Of a stretch of 64,000 bases of DNA, positions 35,762 to 44,470 are shown piece by piece. The position numbers and the translations under genes were made by a program. Where the stretch lies: the NCBI GenBank assembly GCA_035943635.1, contig DASZBX010000074.1:1-64000 (forward strand), in the 5' to 3' direction. Position 1 is the first letter of the stretch. Each line of letters begins with the position of its first letter. The notes beneath the pieces are model-generated. The model was not told where the DNA came from. It saw nothing but the letters and a program-made list of their open reading frames with translations, and ran no database searches. The stretch comes from DASZBX01 sp035943635 (GTDB taxonomy: Bacteria; Actinomycetota; Actinomycetes; Streptomycetales; Catenulisporaceae).

Positions 35762-36766
35762 ATGACCTTCGAGCAGCGGATGACCGAGTTCGCCGGGCTG
35801 CCGGTCGCGGCGTTCCCGCAGGACCTGCACTTCGAGCTCAAGCGCCGCGGGCTGACCGCCGAGGACGTGGCCTGGCGGATCGGCGTGGACGTGGCCTGGG
35901 AACGGTACGGCGCGGGCACCGCGGCGAGCCTGGACGAGCTGTTCGACCGCTTCCTGCACCGGATCGACTCCGCCCGGGTCAGGGCCCTGATCTTCGGCCC
36001 GAACTCGGTCGAGGAACAGGACCTGTCCGAGGCCGTGGACCTGCTGACCACGCACGCCGCCCGGTTCCCGGCCCTGCGCGCGGTCTTCCTCGGCGACATC
36101 CTGCGCGAGGAGTCGGAGGTGTCCTGGATCTACGGCGCCCGGCTCGCCCCGGTCCTGGCCGCGTTCCCGGCCCTGGAGATCCTCGGCGCCCGCGGCGACT
36201 TCGCCCTGGCCGAGACCGCCGGACCGGACCGGCTCGCGCCCCGGTTCGAGCCGGTCCGGCACGAGAACCTGCGCAGCCTGACCCTGGAGACCGGCGGCCT
36301 GCCGTCCGGGATCCTCGGCGGCGTGCTGGCCAGCGACCTGCCGAACCTGGAACACCTGGAGCTGTACCTCGGCGCCCCGCACTACGGCGGCGACGCGGGC
36401 GTGGCCGACCTGGCCGGCCTGCTCGCGGGCGGGCTGTTCCCGAACCTGCGCTCGCTCGGCCTGAAGGACTCCGTGCTGCAGGACGAGATCGCCGCCGCCC
36501 TCGCCGACGCGCCGCTGCTGGCCCGGCTGGAGGCGCTGGACCTGTCCCTGGGCGTGCTAGGCGACACCGGGGCGGCCGCCCTGCTGGCCGGCCAGTCACT
36601 TGCCCACCTGCGCAAACTCGACCTGCGCCACCACTACCTCGGCGACCAGAGCATGGCCCGGCTGCGGGCCGCGCTGCCCGGCGTGCAGCTCGACCTGAGC
36701 GAGCAGCAGCAGGACGAGCGCACCGCCCGAGGCCACAGCGGCCGCTACATCGCAGTATCCGAATAG
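35762..36766 (+). CDS. STM4015 family leucine-rich protein
   Basis: A 334-residue protein. The second half has leucine-rich repeats ('LRSLTLETGGLP', 'LEHLELYLGAPHYGG', 'LRSLGLKDSVLQ', 'LEALDLSLGVLG', 'LRKLDLRHHYLG') similar to ribonuclease-inhibitor-type LRR. The N terminus (MTFEQRMTEFAGLPV) and the end 'GRYIAVSE' are family hallmarks. As the only non-enzyme in the cassette it may be the protein that is modified, a scaffold, or a sensor. ATG at 35762 with GGAG upstream. It lies 131 bases after STM4011. Confidence 0.88.
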   Translation: MTFEQRMTEFAGLPVAAFPQDLHFELKRRGLTAEDVAWRIGVDVAWERYGAGTAASLDELFDRFLHRIDSARVRALIFGPNSVEEQDLSEAVDLLTTHAARFPALRAVFLGDILREESEVSWIYGARLAPVLAAFPALEILGARGDFALAETAGPDRLAPRFEPVRHENLRSLTLETGGLPSGILGGVLASDLPNLEHLELYLGAPHYGGDAGVADLAGLLAGGLFPNLRSLGLKDSVLQDEIAAALADAPLLARLEALDLSLGVLGDTGAAALLAGQSLAHLRKLDLRHHYLGDQSMARLRAALPGVQLDLSEQQQDERTARGHSGRYIAVSE

Positions 36767-36807
36767 CCGGTCGCGGATTCGGGCCCTTGCCAAGGGAAAG
36801 TCCACCC

Positions 36808-38433
36808 GTGGAGAATCCCAGCGTGACCACTCAGAGCCAGGACGAAGCCGAGAAATCCCTCGGCCCCCGGTCCCTGCCGCCGACCTGTTTCCGGTGCCCG
36901 GCCTGCGGCTGGTCCGGGGAGTTCGACTACCGGTTCACCGCCTGGTGCGAGAACTGCGGCCACGGCGCCGACACCAGCGCGCCGGACCGCCTCAGCCCGC
37001 GGGCCGCCCGGCGCCGCGAACGCAGCCGGGCCGCCGCCCTGGCCCAGCAACGCGCCCTGATCGCCGCCCCGCAGCTGCGCCCGACCACCTCGGCCGGCAT
37101 CGCCGTCACCGTCCTGGCCACGGTCGTGCACCTGGTCACGGTGCTGCTGGTGGTCGGCTCGATCATGCTGGTGCTCACCCACCCGCACTGGTTCGTGGCC
37201 TGGATCACCGGCCTGATCGGGCTGTGCGCCGCCTGGGTGGTGCGCCCGCGGTTCGCCTACCAGAAGCGCAAGAACACCAAAGGCTGGCTCACCCGGGAGC
37301 AGACCCCGGCCTTCTTCGCCCTGCTCGACCGGTGCGCCGGCGGCCTGGGCGCGCCGGTGCCGCAGCAGGTCCGGTTCGTCGACGCGTTCAACGCCGGGAC
37401 CTTCCGGATCGGCCTGCTGCGCGGGCACGCCGGGATGCGGGTCGGCGCGCCGCTGTGGGTGGTGCTCTCCGGCCAGGAACGGATCGCCCTGCTCGGCCAC
37501 GAACTCGGCCACCAGATCAACGGCGACGTCAGCCACGGCCTGTGGGCCAACTCCGCCCAGGCCTCGCTGGCCGAGTGGGTCAAGCTGGTCAACCCCCGGT
37601 TCCGCCGGGCCCGGCGCGGCAGCCGGGCCTACGGCCTGGCCGCCGTGGCCGACCTGATCGCCCCCTACTTCCTGTTCGTGGTCTGCATCATCCCGTTCCT
37701 GCTGGTGCTCGGCTCGCTGCGCGGCCTGCGCCGGCTGGACCTGTCCTCCGGGCAGCGGGCCGAGTACCTCGCCGACGAGCTCGGCAGCCGGATCGGGTCC
37801 AGCGCGGCGCTGATCGGCCTGCTCGACAAGCTCGCCCTGCGCGCCTCGGTCACCCACTACCTGACCCTGAAGGCGAACCAGCGCAGCACCGAGGACCCGT
37901 GGCCGGGCCTGCGCGAGTACGTCGAGACCATCCCGGGCCACGAGAAACGCCGCCGGGTCTTCGTGGAGGTGGCCCAGCACACCCGGATCGACTCCTCCCA
38001 CCCGGCCAACTACCTGCGCCGGGACCTGGTCCGGGCGCGCCCGCAGCAGCCGGCCGCGGTGGTCCTGGGCCAGGCGGAGTGGGCCGCGATCGACGCCGAA
38101 CTCCAGCCGTCCCTGGACCGGATCGCCCGCAAGGTGCTCCGGCTGCGCGGCGGGCAGAGCATCTCCCGGGCCGCCGGGCAGCGGGCAGTAGGGCCGGTCT
38201 CAGCCCAGGACCGCCGTGGTCCAGTTCGAGGCGTCCGGGCCGAGCAGGGTGAGGGTGTGGAAGTACGCCGCCAGCCCGCCGACCGCGTTGACGTCCGTGA
38301 TCGCCTGGACGCTGTCGGCGATGATGAAGACGTTCAACCCGTCCACGTCGTACACAGTGAATGCTGTCACAGAACGCCAATGCGCCGCCCAGGCGATCGG
38401 TTGCATCCCGTTCCCCGCCGCCACCGCACGTAG
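36808..38433 (+). CDS. M48-family membrane metallopeptidase with a non-native tail
   Basis: An HtpX/Ste24-like zinc peptidase. A short zinc-ribbon-like N terminus ('CFRCPACGWSGEF...CENCG') precedes two membrane helices (about 100-150), the catalytic HExxH ('LLGHELGHQING'), another helix pair, and the distal zinc Glu region ('RAEYLADELGSRIGS'). The native protein probably ends near 38170. The frame then stays open for about 85 codons of Arg-rich sequence with poor codon bias, antisense to a better coding frame at 38200-38406. GTG at 36808 or 36823 are both acceptable starts. Substrates are membrane proteins by family analogy. Confidence 0.82.
   Translation: MENPSVTTQSQDEAEKSLGPRSLPPTCFRCPACGWSGEFDYRFTAWCENCGHGADTSAPDRLSPRAARRRERSRAAALAQQRALIAAPQLRPTTSAGIAVTVLATVVHLVTVLLVVGSIMLVLTHPHWFVAWITGLIGLCAAWVVRPRFAYQKRKNTKGWLTREQTPAFFALLDRCAGGLGAPVPQQVRFVDAFNAGTFRIGLLRGHAGMRVGAPLWVVLSGQERIALLGHELGHQINGDVSHGLWANSAQASLAEWVKLVNPRFRRARRGSRAYGLAAVADLIAPYFLFVVCIIPFLLVLGSLRGLRRLDLSSGQRAEYLADELGSRIGSSAALIGLLDKLALRASVTHYLTLKANQRSTEDPWPGLREYVETIPGHEKRRRVFVEVAQHTRIDSSHPANYLRRDLVRARPQQPAAVVLGQAEWAAIDAELQPSLDRIARKVLRLRGGQSISRAAGQRAVGPVSAQDRRGPVRGVRAEQGEGVEVRRQPADRVDVRDRLDAVGDDEDVQPVHVVHSECCHRTPMRRPGDRLHPVPRRHRT
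38200..38406 (-). CDS. Small unassigned ORF antisense to the M48 gene end
   Basis: 68 codons with strong G/C third-position bias. The protein section 'VYDVDGLNVFIIADSVQAIT' followed by 'AAYFHTLTLLGPDASNWTTA' looks like a real globular sequence, unlike the plus-strand frame it overlaps. GGGGAA lies just before the ATG at 38406. No family is recognised. It may be a small gene or the tail of a larger lost one. Confidence 0.5.
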   Translation of the reverse strand: MQPIAWAAHWRSVTAFTVYDVDGLNVFIIADSVQAITDVNAVGGLAAYFHTLTLLGPDASNWTTAVLG

Positions 38434-38579
38434 TCCGGCCCGGCCGCGAAAGCGACCAAATTATGCTTAATAGACACCGTGACCAGCGGATGTGATAGAT
38501 CACACAGAGACCTCGGACCCTCTGCGCTCTGTCCGGGAATACCTGGCTGTGGCAGACTCTTATACAGACGACTAGCGTG

Positions 38580-38765
38580 CCCCGGGGTCGGTGTGATTCC
38601 GAACCGGCGGTGACAGTCCGCGACCCGATCGCGATGGAATGGACGGCCACAAGCCGCCCGGACCGGAGCGGGAGGTTGACCCGGTGGAACTCCGGGACCG
38701 ACGGTAGGGCCTGCTCCTCGCGGAGCCGGCCCGGATAGTCCGGATGGGAGGCGGCACGCGGGAGT
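38580..38765 (+). promoter_or_regulatory. FMN riboswitch (RFN element)
   Basis: The leader contains the conserved RFN blocks in order: GGGGTCGGTGTGATTCCGAA, CCGGCGGTGACAGTCCGCGA, GGTTGACCCGGTGGAACTCC, GGGACCGACGGT and AGTCCGGATGGGAGGCGGC. Binding of FMN is expected to shut down the ribE operon that begins about 210 bases downstream, by terminating transcription or hiding the ribosome binding site. The section 38766-38973 is the expression platform, GC-rich and without a gene. Confidence 0.93.
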
Positions 38766-38973
38766 CGGCGCAGCCGTGCGCCCCGACCAGGACGAGGCCG
38801 TCCCGGACCGGGGGCCAGCCCGCGTCCGGCCCGAACCGCGGCTCCCCGCCCGGTCCGGCGGACCCGGCCTGACCGCGGCCCGCGCCGCCCGCTCCCGCTC
38901 GCCTCCCGCCGAACGCCCCCTAAGGCCGCACCACCAGGGCCACGGCCCGCGGACCACGGGAGCGCGAACCGCG

Positions 38974-39714
38974 ATGTTCACCGGAATCATCGAAGAACTC
39001 GGCGAGATCACCGCCATCGACAACCTGGCCGACGCCGCGCGGTACACCGTGCGCGGCCCCCTGATCACCAGCGACGCCGTGCACGGCGCCTCCATCGCGG
39101 TCAACGGAGTCTGCCTGACGGTCGTGGACCCCACCGACTCCGCCAGCCTGTCCGACGGCGAGTTCACCGCCGACGTGATGGCCGAGTCGCTCACCCGCTC
39201 CAGCCTGCCGGACCTGGTGGTCGGCGACCGGGTCAACCTGGAGCGGCCGATGATGCACAACGGCCGGTTCGGCGGCCACATCGTGCAGGGCCACGTCGAC
39301 GGCACCGGCACCATCCTGGAGCGCACCACCAGCGAGCACTGGGACCTGGTGCGCATCTCCCTGCCGGCCGGCCTGGTCCGCTACGTGGTCGACAAGGGCT
39401 CGATCACCGTCGACGGGATCAGCCTCACGGTCAGCGGCCTGACCAACACGGACGCGGACGCCGCGGACTTCACCGTCTCCCTCATCCCGGCCACCCTGGC
39501 CTCCACCACCCTCGGCATCAAGCAGGCCGGCGCCCGGGTCAACCTCGAAGTGGACGTGCTGGCCAAGTACGTCGAGCAGCTCCTGCGCCACCAGGTCCCG
39601 GCCGGGCAGCCCACCCCGGACGGCATCCTGATCGCCGGCGCCGCGGACCGCGCGGCCCAGCCGGTCCCGAACAGCGCGGCCCCGAACGGCGCCCCGAACG
39701 GCTCCGGGCGATGA
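38974..39714 (+). CDS. ribE: Riboflavin synthase alpha chain
   Basis: A 246-residue riboflavin synthase that dismutates two molecules of 6,7-dimethyl-8-ribityllumazine to riboflavin. The N terminus MFTGIIEELG and two homologous lumazine-binding halves ('GASIAVNGVCLTVV' and 'KGSITVDGISLTVSG') are diagnostic. The last 40 residues are an Ala/Pro/Asn-rich tail beyond the usual length. GGGAG precedes the ATG. First gene after the FMN riboswitch; its stop overlaps the next gene by ATGA. Confidence 0.95.
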   Translation: MFTGIIEELGEITAIDNLADAARYTVRGPLITSDAVHGASIAVNGVCLTVVDPTDSASLSDGEFTADVMAESLTRSSLPDLVVGDRVNLERPMMHNGRFGGHIVQGHVDGTGTILERTTSEHWDLVRISLPAGLVRYVVDKGSITVDGISLTVSGLTNTDADAADFTVSLIPATLASTTLGIKQAGARVNLEVDVLAKYVEQLLRHQVPAGQPTPDGILIAGAADRAAQPVPNSAAPNGAPNGSGR

Positions 39715-40520
39715 ACCACCTGTTCGGCTGGGCCGACCTGGTCGCCTTCCGGCTGGCCGGGCAGACCGTGCTGTGGTCCGACCTGATCGGCAACCTGGCC
39801 GGCCTGGCCACCGTCGCGCTCGCCCTGCGCCGCAGCCTGTGGACCTGGCCGGTGCAGATCACCGGCTCGGTCCTGCTGTTCGGCGCCTCCCTGTCGGTGC
39901 ACCTCGGCGGCAACGCCGCCCGCCAGGTCGTGATCGTGCTGGCCGCGTCCTACGGCTGGCGGCGCTGGAACCGCCAGCGCGAGGCCCGGCCCGAAGGGGT
40001 CGCGGTCCGCTGGGCCACCAACCCGGAACGGATCGCCCTGGTCGCGGCCCTGGCCGCCGGCACCCTGCTGTTCGCCTGGCTGCTGAGCGTGACCAAGGCC
40101 TCCTGGGCGCCGCTGCCGGACGCCTACATCTTCGTCGGCACCCTCGCCGCCACCCTGGCCCAGGCCCGGGGCTGGGTCGAGTTCTGGTTCGTCTGGGTCG
40201 CGGTCGACCTGGTCGGCGTGCCGCTGGCCTTCCACAGCGGCCTGCCGGTCTCCGGCTTCACCTACGCGGTCTACTTCGCCCTGGTCCTGGCCGGGATGCG
40301 GCAGTGGATCGGCCTGGCCCGCAGCCAGGCGGCCCTGACCCGGGCCGCCCGCCCCGGCAACGGGGCCGCCGCGGCCGACCCGGCCATCGACGCCGCCGCC
40401 GGGGCCGCCCCGGCCGACGCTCCCGCCCAAGCCCCGGCCGCCGATCCGGCCGCAGTCCCGACCCAAGCCGCCACCCCAGCCACAACCTCTGCGTCCGTCC
40501 GCCAAGGGAGCATCGCATGA
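39711..40520 (+). CDS. ribM: PnuC-family riboflavin transporter (RibM type)
   Basis: A 269-residue membrane protein of the PnuC family with about seven helices between residues 15 and 205, including the family's 'WTWPVQITGSVLLFGAS' and 'FWFVWVAVDLVGVPLAFHSG'. PnuC relatives placed under FMN riboswitches in actinobacteria are RibM riboflavin importers, whereas true PnuC takes up nicotinamide riboside. The cytoplasmic tail after 210 is an Ala/Pro repeat-like stretch. It is coupled by ATGA to ribE before it and ribB after it. Confidence 0.85.
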   Translation: MNHLFGWADLVAFRLAGQTVLWSDLIGNLAGLATVALALRRSLWTWPVQITGSVLLFGASLSVHLGGNAARQVVIVLAASYGWRRWNRQREARPEGVAVRWATNPERIALVAALAAGTLLFAWLLSVTKASWAPLPDAYIFVGTLAATLAQARGWVEFWFVWVAVDLVGVPLAFHSGLPVSGFTYAVYFALVLAGMRQWIGLARSQAALTRAARPGNGAAAADPAIDAAAGAAPADAPAQAPAADPAAVPTQAATPATTSASVRQGSIA

Positions 40521-41146
40521 CCACGACCACCACCGCGCTGGACTCGATCGAGACCGCGCTCCTGGAACTCGCCGCCGGCCGCCCGGTCCTGGTCGTCGAC
40601 GACGAGGACCGGGAGAACGAGGGCGACATAATCTTCGCCGCCTCACTGGCCACCCGCGAACTGCTCGCCTTCACCATCCGGTACACCAGCGGGGTGATCT
40701 GCGTCCCGATGCGCGGCCCGCGGCTGGACGAACTCGACCTGCCGCCGATGACCGAGGTCAACGAGGACCGCAAGAACACCGCCTACGCCGTCTCGGTGGA
40801 CGCCCGGGACGGGGTGAGCACCGGCATCTCCGCGGCCGACCGCGCGCACACGATCCGGCTGCTGGCCGACCCGGCCAGCACCGCGCGCCAGTTCACCCGG
40901 CCCGGCCACGTCTTCCCGCTGCGCGCCGTGCCCGGCGGGGTGCTCGAACGGCCCGGGCACACCGAGGCCGCGGTGGACCTGGCCGAACTGGCCGGCCTGC
41001 CCCCGGTCGGCGCGATCTGCGAGGTGGTCAACGACGACGGCAGCATGGCCCGCCTGCCCGACCTGCAGCGTTTCGCCGCCGAACACCGGCTCGCGCTGAT
41101 CTCGATCGCCGACCTGATCGCCTATCGGACGCGTCAGACGGCCTGA
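40517..41146 (+). CDS. ribB: 3,4-dihydroxy-2-butanone-4-phosphate synthase
   Basis: A 209-residue RibB converting ribulose 5-phosphate to the four-carbon riboflavin precursor and formate. 'DDEDRENEGDIIFAA' (metal and substrate acidic loop), 'STGISAADRAHT' and 'RPGHVFPLRAVPGG...GHTEAAVDL' are intact. Unlike the bifunctional RibBA common in actinobacteria, there is no GTP cyclohydrolase II domain and no ribA follows in this operon, so RibA must be encoded elsewhere. ATGA overlap with ribM. Confidence 0.93.
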   Translation: MTTTTTALDSIETALLELAAGRPVLVVDDEDRENEGDIIFAASLATRELLAFTIRYTSGVICVPMRGPRLDELDLPPMTEVNEDRKNTAYAVSVDARDGVSTGISAADRAHTIRLLADPASTARQFTRPGHVFPLRAVPGGVLERPGHTEAAVDLAELAGLPPVGAICEVVNDDGSMARLPDLQRFAAEHRLALISIADLIAYRTRQTA

Positions 41147-41203
41147 GCGTTCCACGGTACCTTGTAACTTATCCGACGCATATCACCAAGGAGCACGACA
41201 ACA

Positions 41204-41689
41204 GTGGCTGGCCACGGAGCACCGGACCTGACCGTCAACGCGAAGAAGTGCGCGCAGCTGCGCGTGGGCATCGTCGCCGCGCAGTGGCATACCGAGGTCA
41301 TGGACGCGCTGATCGAGCACGCGGTCAAGGCGCTGGCCGAGATCGGGATCACCGAGCCGACCCTGGTCCGGGTGCCCGGCTGCTTCGAGCTTCCGGTCGC
41401 CGCGCACGCCCTGGCCAAGGCCCGGTACGACGCGATCGTCGCGCTCGGCGTGGTCATCCGCGGCGGGACCCCGCACTTCGAGTACGTCTGCCAGGCCGCC
41501 ACCGACGGATTGACCAAGGTCTCGGTCGAGTCCGGCATCCCGGTCGGCTTCGGCGTGCTGACCTGCGACACCGACCAGCAGGCGATCGACCGCTCCGGCG
41601 TGCCCGGCTCGGCCGAGGACAAGGGCCGGGAGGCCGCGCTCAGCGCGGTGGCCACCGCACTGACCCTGAAGGGGTTGTTCGACCAGTGA
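41204..41689 (+). CDS. ribH: 6,7-dimethyl-8-ribityllumazine synthase
   Basis: A 161-residue RibH that condenses the RibB product with the pyrimidine intermediate to form lumazine. 'AQWHTEVMDALIEHA', 'VPGCFELPVAAHALA', 'ALGVVIRGGTPHFEYVC' and 'PVGFGVLTCDT' are the canonical substrate and phosphate loops. GTG start at 41204 after AAGGAG. It follows ribB by 57 bases, and its stop overlaps hisE by GTGA. Confidence 0.96.
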   Translation: MAGHGAPDLTVNAKKCAQLRVGIVAAQWHTEVMDALIEHAVKALAEIGITEPTLVRVPGCFELPVAAHALAKARYDAIVALGVVIRGGTPHFEYVCQAATDGLTKVSVESGIPVGFGVLTCDTDQQAIDRSGVPGSAEDKGREAALSAVATALTLKGLFDQ

Positions 41690-42039
41690 GCACCAGCGCG
41701 CAGACCGGTACCGCGGCCCAGTCCGAGACGGTACCGGCGCCCCACGCCGCCCCCGCGGCCCCGGCCGCCCGGTCCGGCAAGACCTTCGAGGACCTGTTCG
41801 GCGAGCTGACCGCGAAGGTCGCGGCCGGCGCGCCCGGCTCGCGGACCGTCGAACTGGTCACCGCCGGGGCGCACGCCATCGGCAAGAAGATCGTGGAGGA
41901 GGCGGCCGAGGTCTGGATGGCCGCGGAGCACGAGGGCCGGGAGCGGACCGCCGAGGAGATCAGCCAGCTGCTCTACCATCTGCAGGTCCTGATGGTCGAG
42001 CGCGGCATCAGCCTCGACGACGTCTACTCCTACCTGTGA
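41686..42039 (+). CDS. hisE: Phosphoribosyl-ATP pyrophosphatase
   Basis: A 117-residue HisE, the second enzyme of histidine synthesis, hydrolysing PR-ATP to PR-AMP. The MazG-like core is clear: 'FEDLFGELTAK', 'KIVEEAAEVWMAAEHE' with the metal-binding Glu residues, and 'LLYHLQVLMVERG'. The first 30 residues are an Ala/Thr/Pro-rich extension. The GTG start overlapping ribH explains why histidine genes ride on the riboflavin transcript, an arrangement common in streptomycetes. Confidence 0.93.
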   Translation: MSTSAQTGTAAQSETVPAPHAAPAAPAARSGKTFEDLFGELTAKVAAGAPGSRTVELVTAGAHAIGKKIVEEAAEVWMAAEHEGRERTAEEISQLLYHLQVLMVERGISLDDVYSYL

Positions 42040-42077
42040 CCCGCGACCCCTCACCGACCCAGAAAGGCAGCGCCACG

Positions 42078-42920
42078 ATGCTGCGGATCGCTGTACCCAA
42101 CAAGGGCGCCCTGTCCGAGGAGGCCGCCGCCCTGCTGCACGAGGCCGGCTACCGCCAGCGCAAGGACCGGGAACTGATGACCGTGGACCCCGCCAACGGG
42201 GTCGAGCTGTTCTTCCTGCGCCCGCACGACATCGCCACCTACGTCGGCTCCGGCAAGCTCGACATCGGCATCACCGGCCGGGACATGCTGCTGGACTCCG
42301 GCGCCCCGGCCGAGGAGATCGTGCAGCTCGGCTTCGGCCGCTCCACCTTCCGCTACGCCGGGCGCCCGGGCACCGGGTCCAGCGTCCAGGACCTCAAGGG
42401 CCTGCGGATCGCCACCTCCTACCCCGGGATCGTGCAGGCCCACCTGGCCGAGCACGGGGTCAGCGCCGACCTGGTCGAGCTGGACGGCGCGGTGGAGATC
42501 TCGATCCAGCTCGGCGTGGCCGACGCGATCGCGGACGTGGTGGAGACCGGCAGCACCCTGCGCCAGGCCGGGCTGGAGCTGATCGGCGCGCCGATCCTGG
42601 AGTCCGAGGCCGTGCTGATCCGCCGGCGCGAGGCCGAGCCGCTGCCCGGGGTCGAGCAGTTCGTGCACCGGGTCCAGGGCGTGCTGGTGGCCCGCCGCTA
42701 CGTGCTGATGGATTACGACATCCGGGCCGAAAACCTCAAGGCGGCCGTCGCGGTCACCCCGGGGCTGGAATCGCCGACCATCTCCCCGCTGCACACCGAG
42801 GGCTGGGTGGCCGTGCGCTCGATGGTGATCCGGGACGACGCCCAGCGGATCATGGACGACCTCTGGCAGTTGGGCGCACGCGCTATCCTGGTCACGGACA
42901 TCAGGGCCTGCCGGCTCTGA
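42078..42920 (+). CDS. hisG: ATP phosphoribosyltransferase (long form)
   Basis: A 280-residue HisG catalysing the first step of histidine synthesis, joining ATP and PRPP. It starts 'MLRIAVPNKGALSEEA', has the PRPP loop 'ADAIADVVETGSTLRQAGL' and a C-terminal ACT-like regulatory domain (about 210-280) that confers histidine feedback in the long form. The ATG at 42078 has AGAAAGG upstream and the conserved start; a GTG at 42036 overlapping hisE is less likely. Confidence 0.95.
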   Translation: MLRIAVPNKGALSEEAAALLHEAGYRQRKDRELMTVDPANGVELFFLRPHDIATYVGSGKLDIGITGRDMLLDSGAPAEEIVQLGFGRSTFRYAGRPGTGSSVQDLKGLRIATSYPGIVQAHLAEHGVSADLVELDGAVEISIQLGVADAIADVVETGSTLRQAGLELIGAPILESEAVLIRRREAEPLPGVEQFVHRVQGVLVARRYVLMDYDIRAENLKAAVAVTPGLESPTISPLHTEGWVAVRSMVIRDDAQRIMDDLWQLGARAILVTDIRACRL

Positions 42921-42993
42921 GGGCGGGTGTACGCGGCCGAGTGAGCGCCGCGGGCAACTGAAACTTCACTTCTACGGCGAGAAGTTGGACTCG

Positions 42994-43503
42994 GTGACCC
43001 CTTTGAGCGAATTGAGCGGCGGCGCGCTCTCTTCACCCGGTGACGGCGCCCTGCCCGTGCTGCCGATCACGTGGCGGCCGACCCGGACCAGGGCCGTCAT
43101 CGGCACCGTCGCGGTGCTGATGACGGCCTCGATGACGATAGTCGCCGTGCTGCTGCCCAGCGACGGCGGCGAACCCTGGTCGCTGGCCGACCGCACCTGC
43201 TTCGCCCTGGTCGGCTACCTCGGCGCCGCGGTGCTCGCGATCCTGGCCCGGCCCAAGGTGACCGCCGACCGGGAGGGGCTGACGGTGGTCAACATGCTCA
43301 GCCGCAACCGCCTGGAGTGGGCCCAGATCGTCCGGGTGAACCTGCGCCCGGGCGACCCGTGGGCGCTGCTGGACCTGGATTCCGGCGACACCCTGCCGGT
43401 GATGGGGATCCAGACCGCCAACGGCCTGCGCGCGGCCCGCCTGGCCGTCGCGGACCTGCGCGCGCTGGTCGAACTGTATTCGTACGCGGATCCGCGGCGG
43501 TAG
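42994..43503 (+). CDS. PH-domain membrane protein
   Basis: A 169-residue protein: a 35-residue leader, two membrane helices (about 38-57 and 70-88), then a bacterial PH-like domain ('KVTADREGLTVVNMLSRNRL', 'WAQIVRVNLRPGDPWALLDL'). Genes of this type commonly follow hisG in actinomycetes. GTG at 42994 with GAGAAG upstream. Function unknown. Confidence 0.75.
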   Translation: MTPLSELSGGALSSPGDGALPVLPITWRPTRTRAVIGTVAVLMTASMTIVAVLLPSDGGEPWSLADRTCFALVGYLGAAVLAILARPKVTADREGLTVVNMLSRNRLEWAQIVRVNLRPGDPWALLDLDSGDTLPVMGIQTANGLRAARLAVADLRALVELYSYADPRR

Positions 43504-43507
43504 AAGA

Positions 43508-44470
43508 CTAGGCGCTCAGGCCGAGCTGCGCGGCGAAGAAGCCGAGCTGTTCGGCCCGCAGTGCGGTCGCGCGCGAGGCGGACCGCGACACGTGCCCGAC
43601 CCCGGCCTCCCGGCGCAGCAGGACCGGCCGCTCGGTCCGCGCCGACGAGGTGGCGTGCTGGATGGCCGCGGCGAACTTGCGCGCGTGCAGCGGATCGACG
43701 CGGGAGTCGCCGCCGAACACCGTCAACAGGATCGCCGGGTAGGCGGCGCCCTCCCGCAGCAGGTGGTACGGCGACTGCCCGAGCAGCCAGCCGAACTGTT
43801 CCGGATCGCGCACCGTGCCGTACTCCCCGGTCCGCAGTGCCGCCGAACCCGACAGTTCCGCCCGGACCATGTCCAGCTGCGGGGCGGAGCACAGCACCGC
43901 CGCGTACGCCTCCGGCCGCTGGGCCAGTGCCACACCGACCAGGTGGCCACCGGCCGAACCGCCGTGCAGGCCGAGCTGTGCGCGTGTCGTCCAGCCCTGG
44001 TCGACCAGGTGGTCGGCGGCCGCGTGGAAGTCGGCGAAGGTGTTCTGCTTGTGCTCGTGCATGCCCGCGCGATGCCAGGCCTCGCCCTGCTCCGCGCCGC
44101 CGCGGATGTTCGCGATCGCATACACCCCGCCGGCCTCCACCCAGGCGACCTGGAGCGGGTTGAAGGCGGGCGAGCACGAATTGCCGAAGGCGCCGTAGCC
44201 GTAGAGGATCGTCGGGCGGGCCCGGTCGGGCCGGCCGGTCGGCGAGAGGACGAACATCCGTACTTCGACGCCGTCGTGCGAGCGATAGGCTGCCTGGCTC
44301 ACGCGGACCGCGCTTTCGGACACTGCGGCCGGGCCGGGCGCCCCCGCCCACTGCTCTACCGCGCCGGTGCGGCCGTCGAGACGGTAGACGCTCGCCGGGG
44401 TGCGGAAGTCGGTGTAGGTGTCGAGGCGCTCGGCCTCGGGATAGCCGACAGCTTCGAATGCATGCGTCAC
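43508..44470 (-). pseudogene. Prolyl oligopeptidase (S9A) lacking its N-terminal half
   Basis: 320 codons matching only the end of the propeller ('TDFRTPASVYRLDG') and the alpha/beta hydrolase domain of prolyl oligopeptidases. The catalytic Ser in 'HGGSAGGHLVG', the Asp in 'GGDSRVDP' and the His in 'GVGHVSRS' are all there, but the first about 380 residues of a normal 700-residue enzyme are missing. Without the propeller the active site would be uncontrolled and the fold unstable. GTG at 44470 opens the remaining frame. Most likely a pseudogene; a shortened hydrolase is the alternative. Confidence 0.7.
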
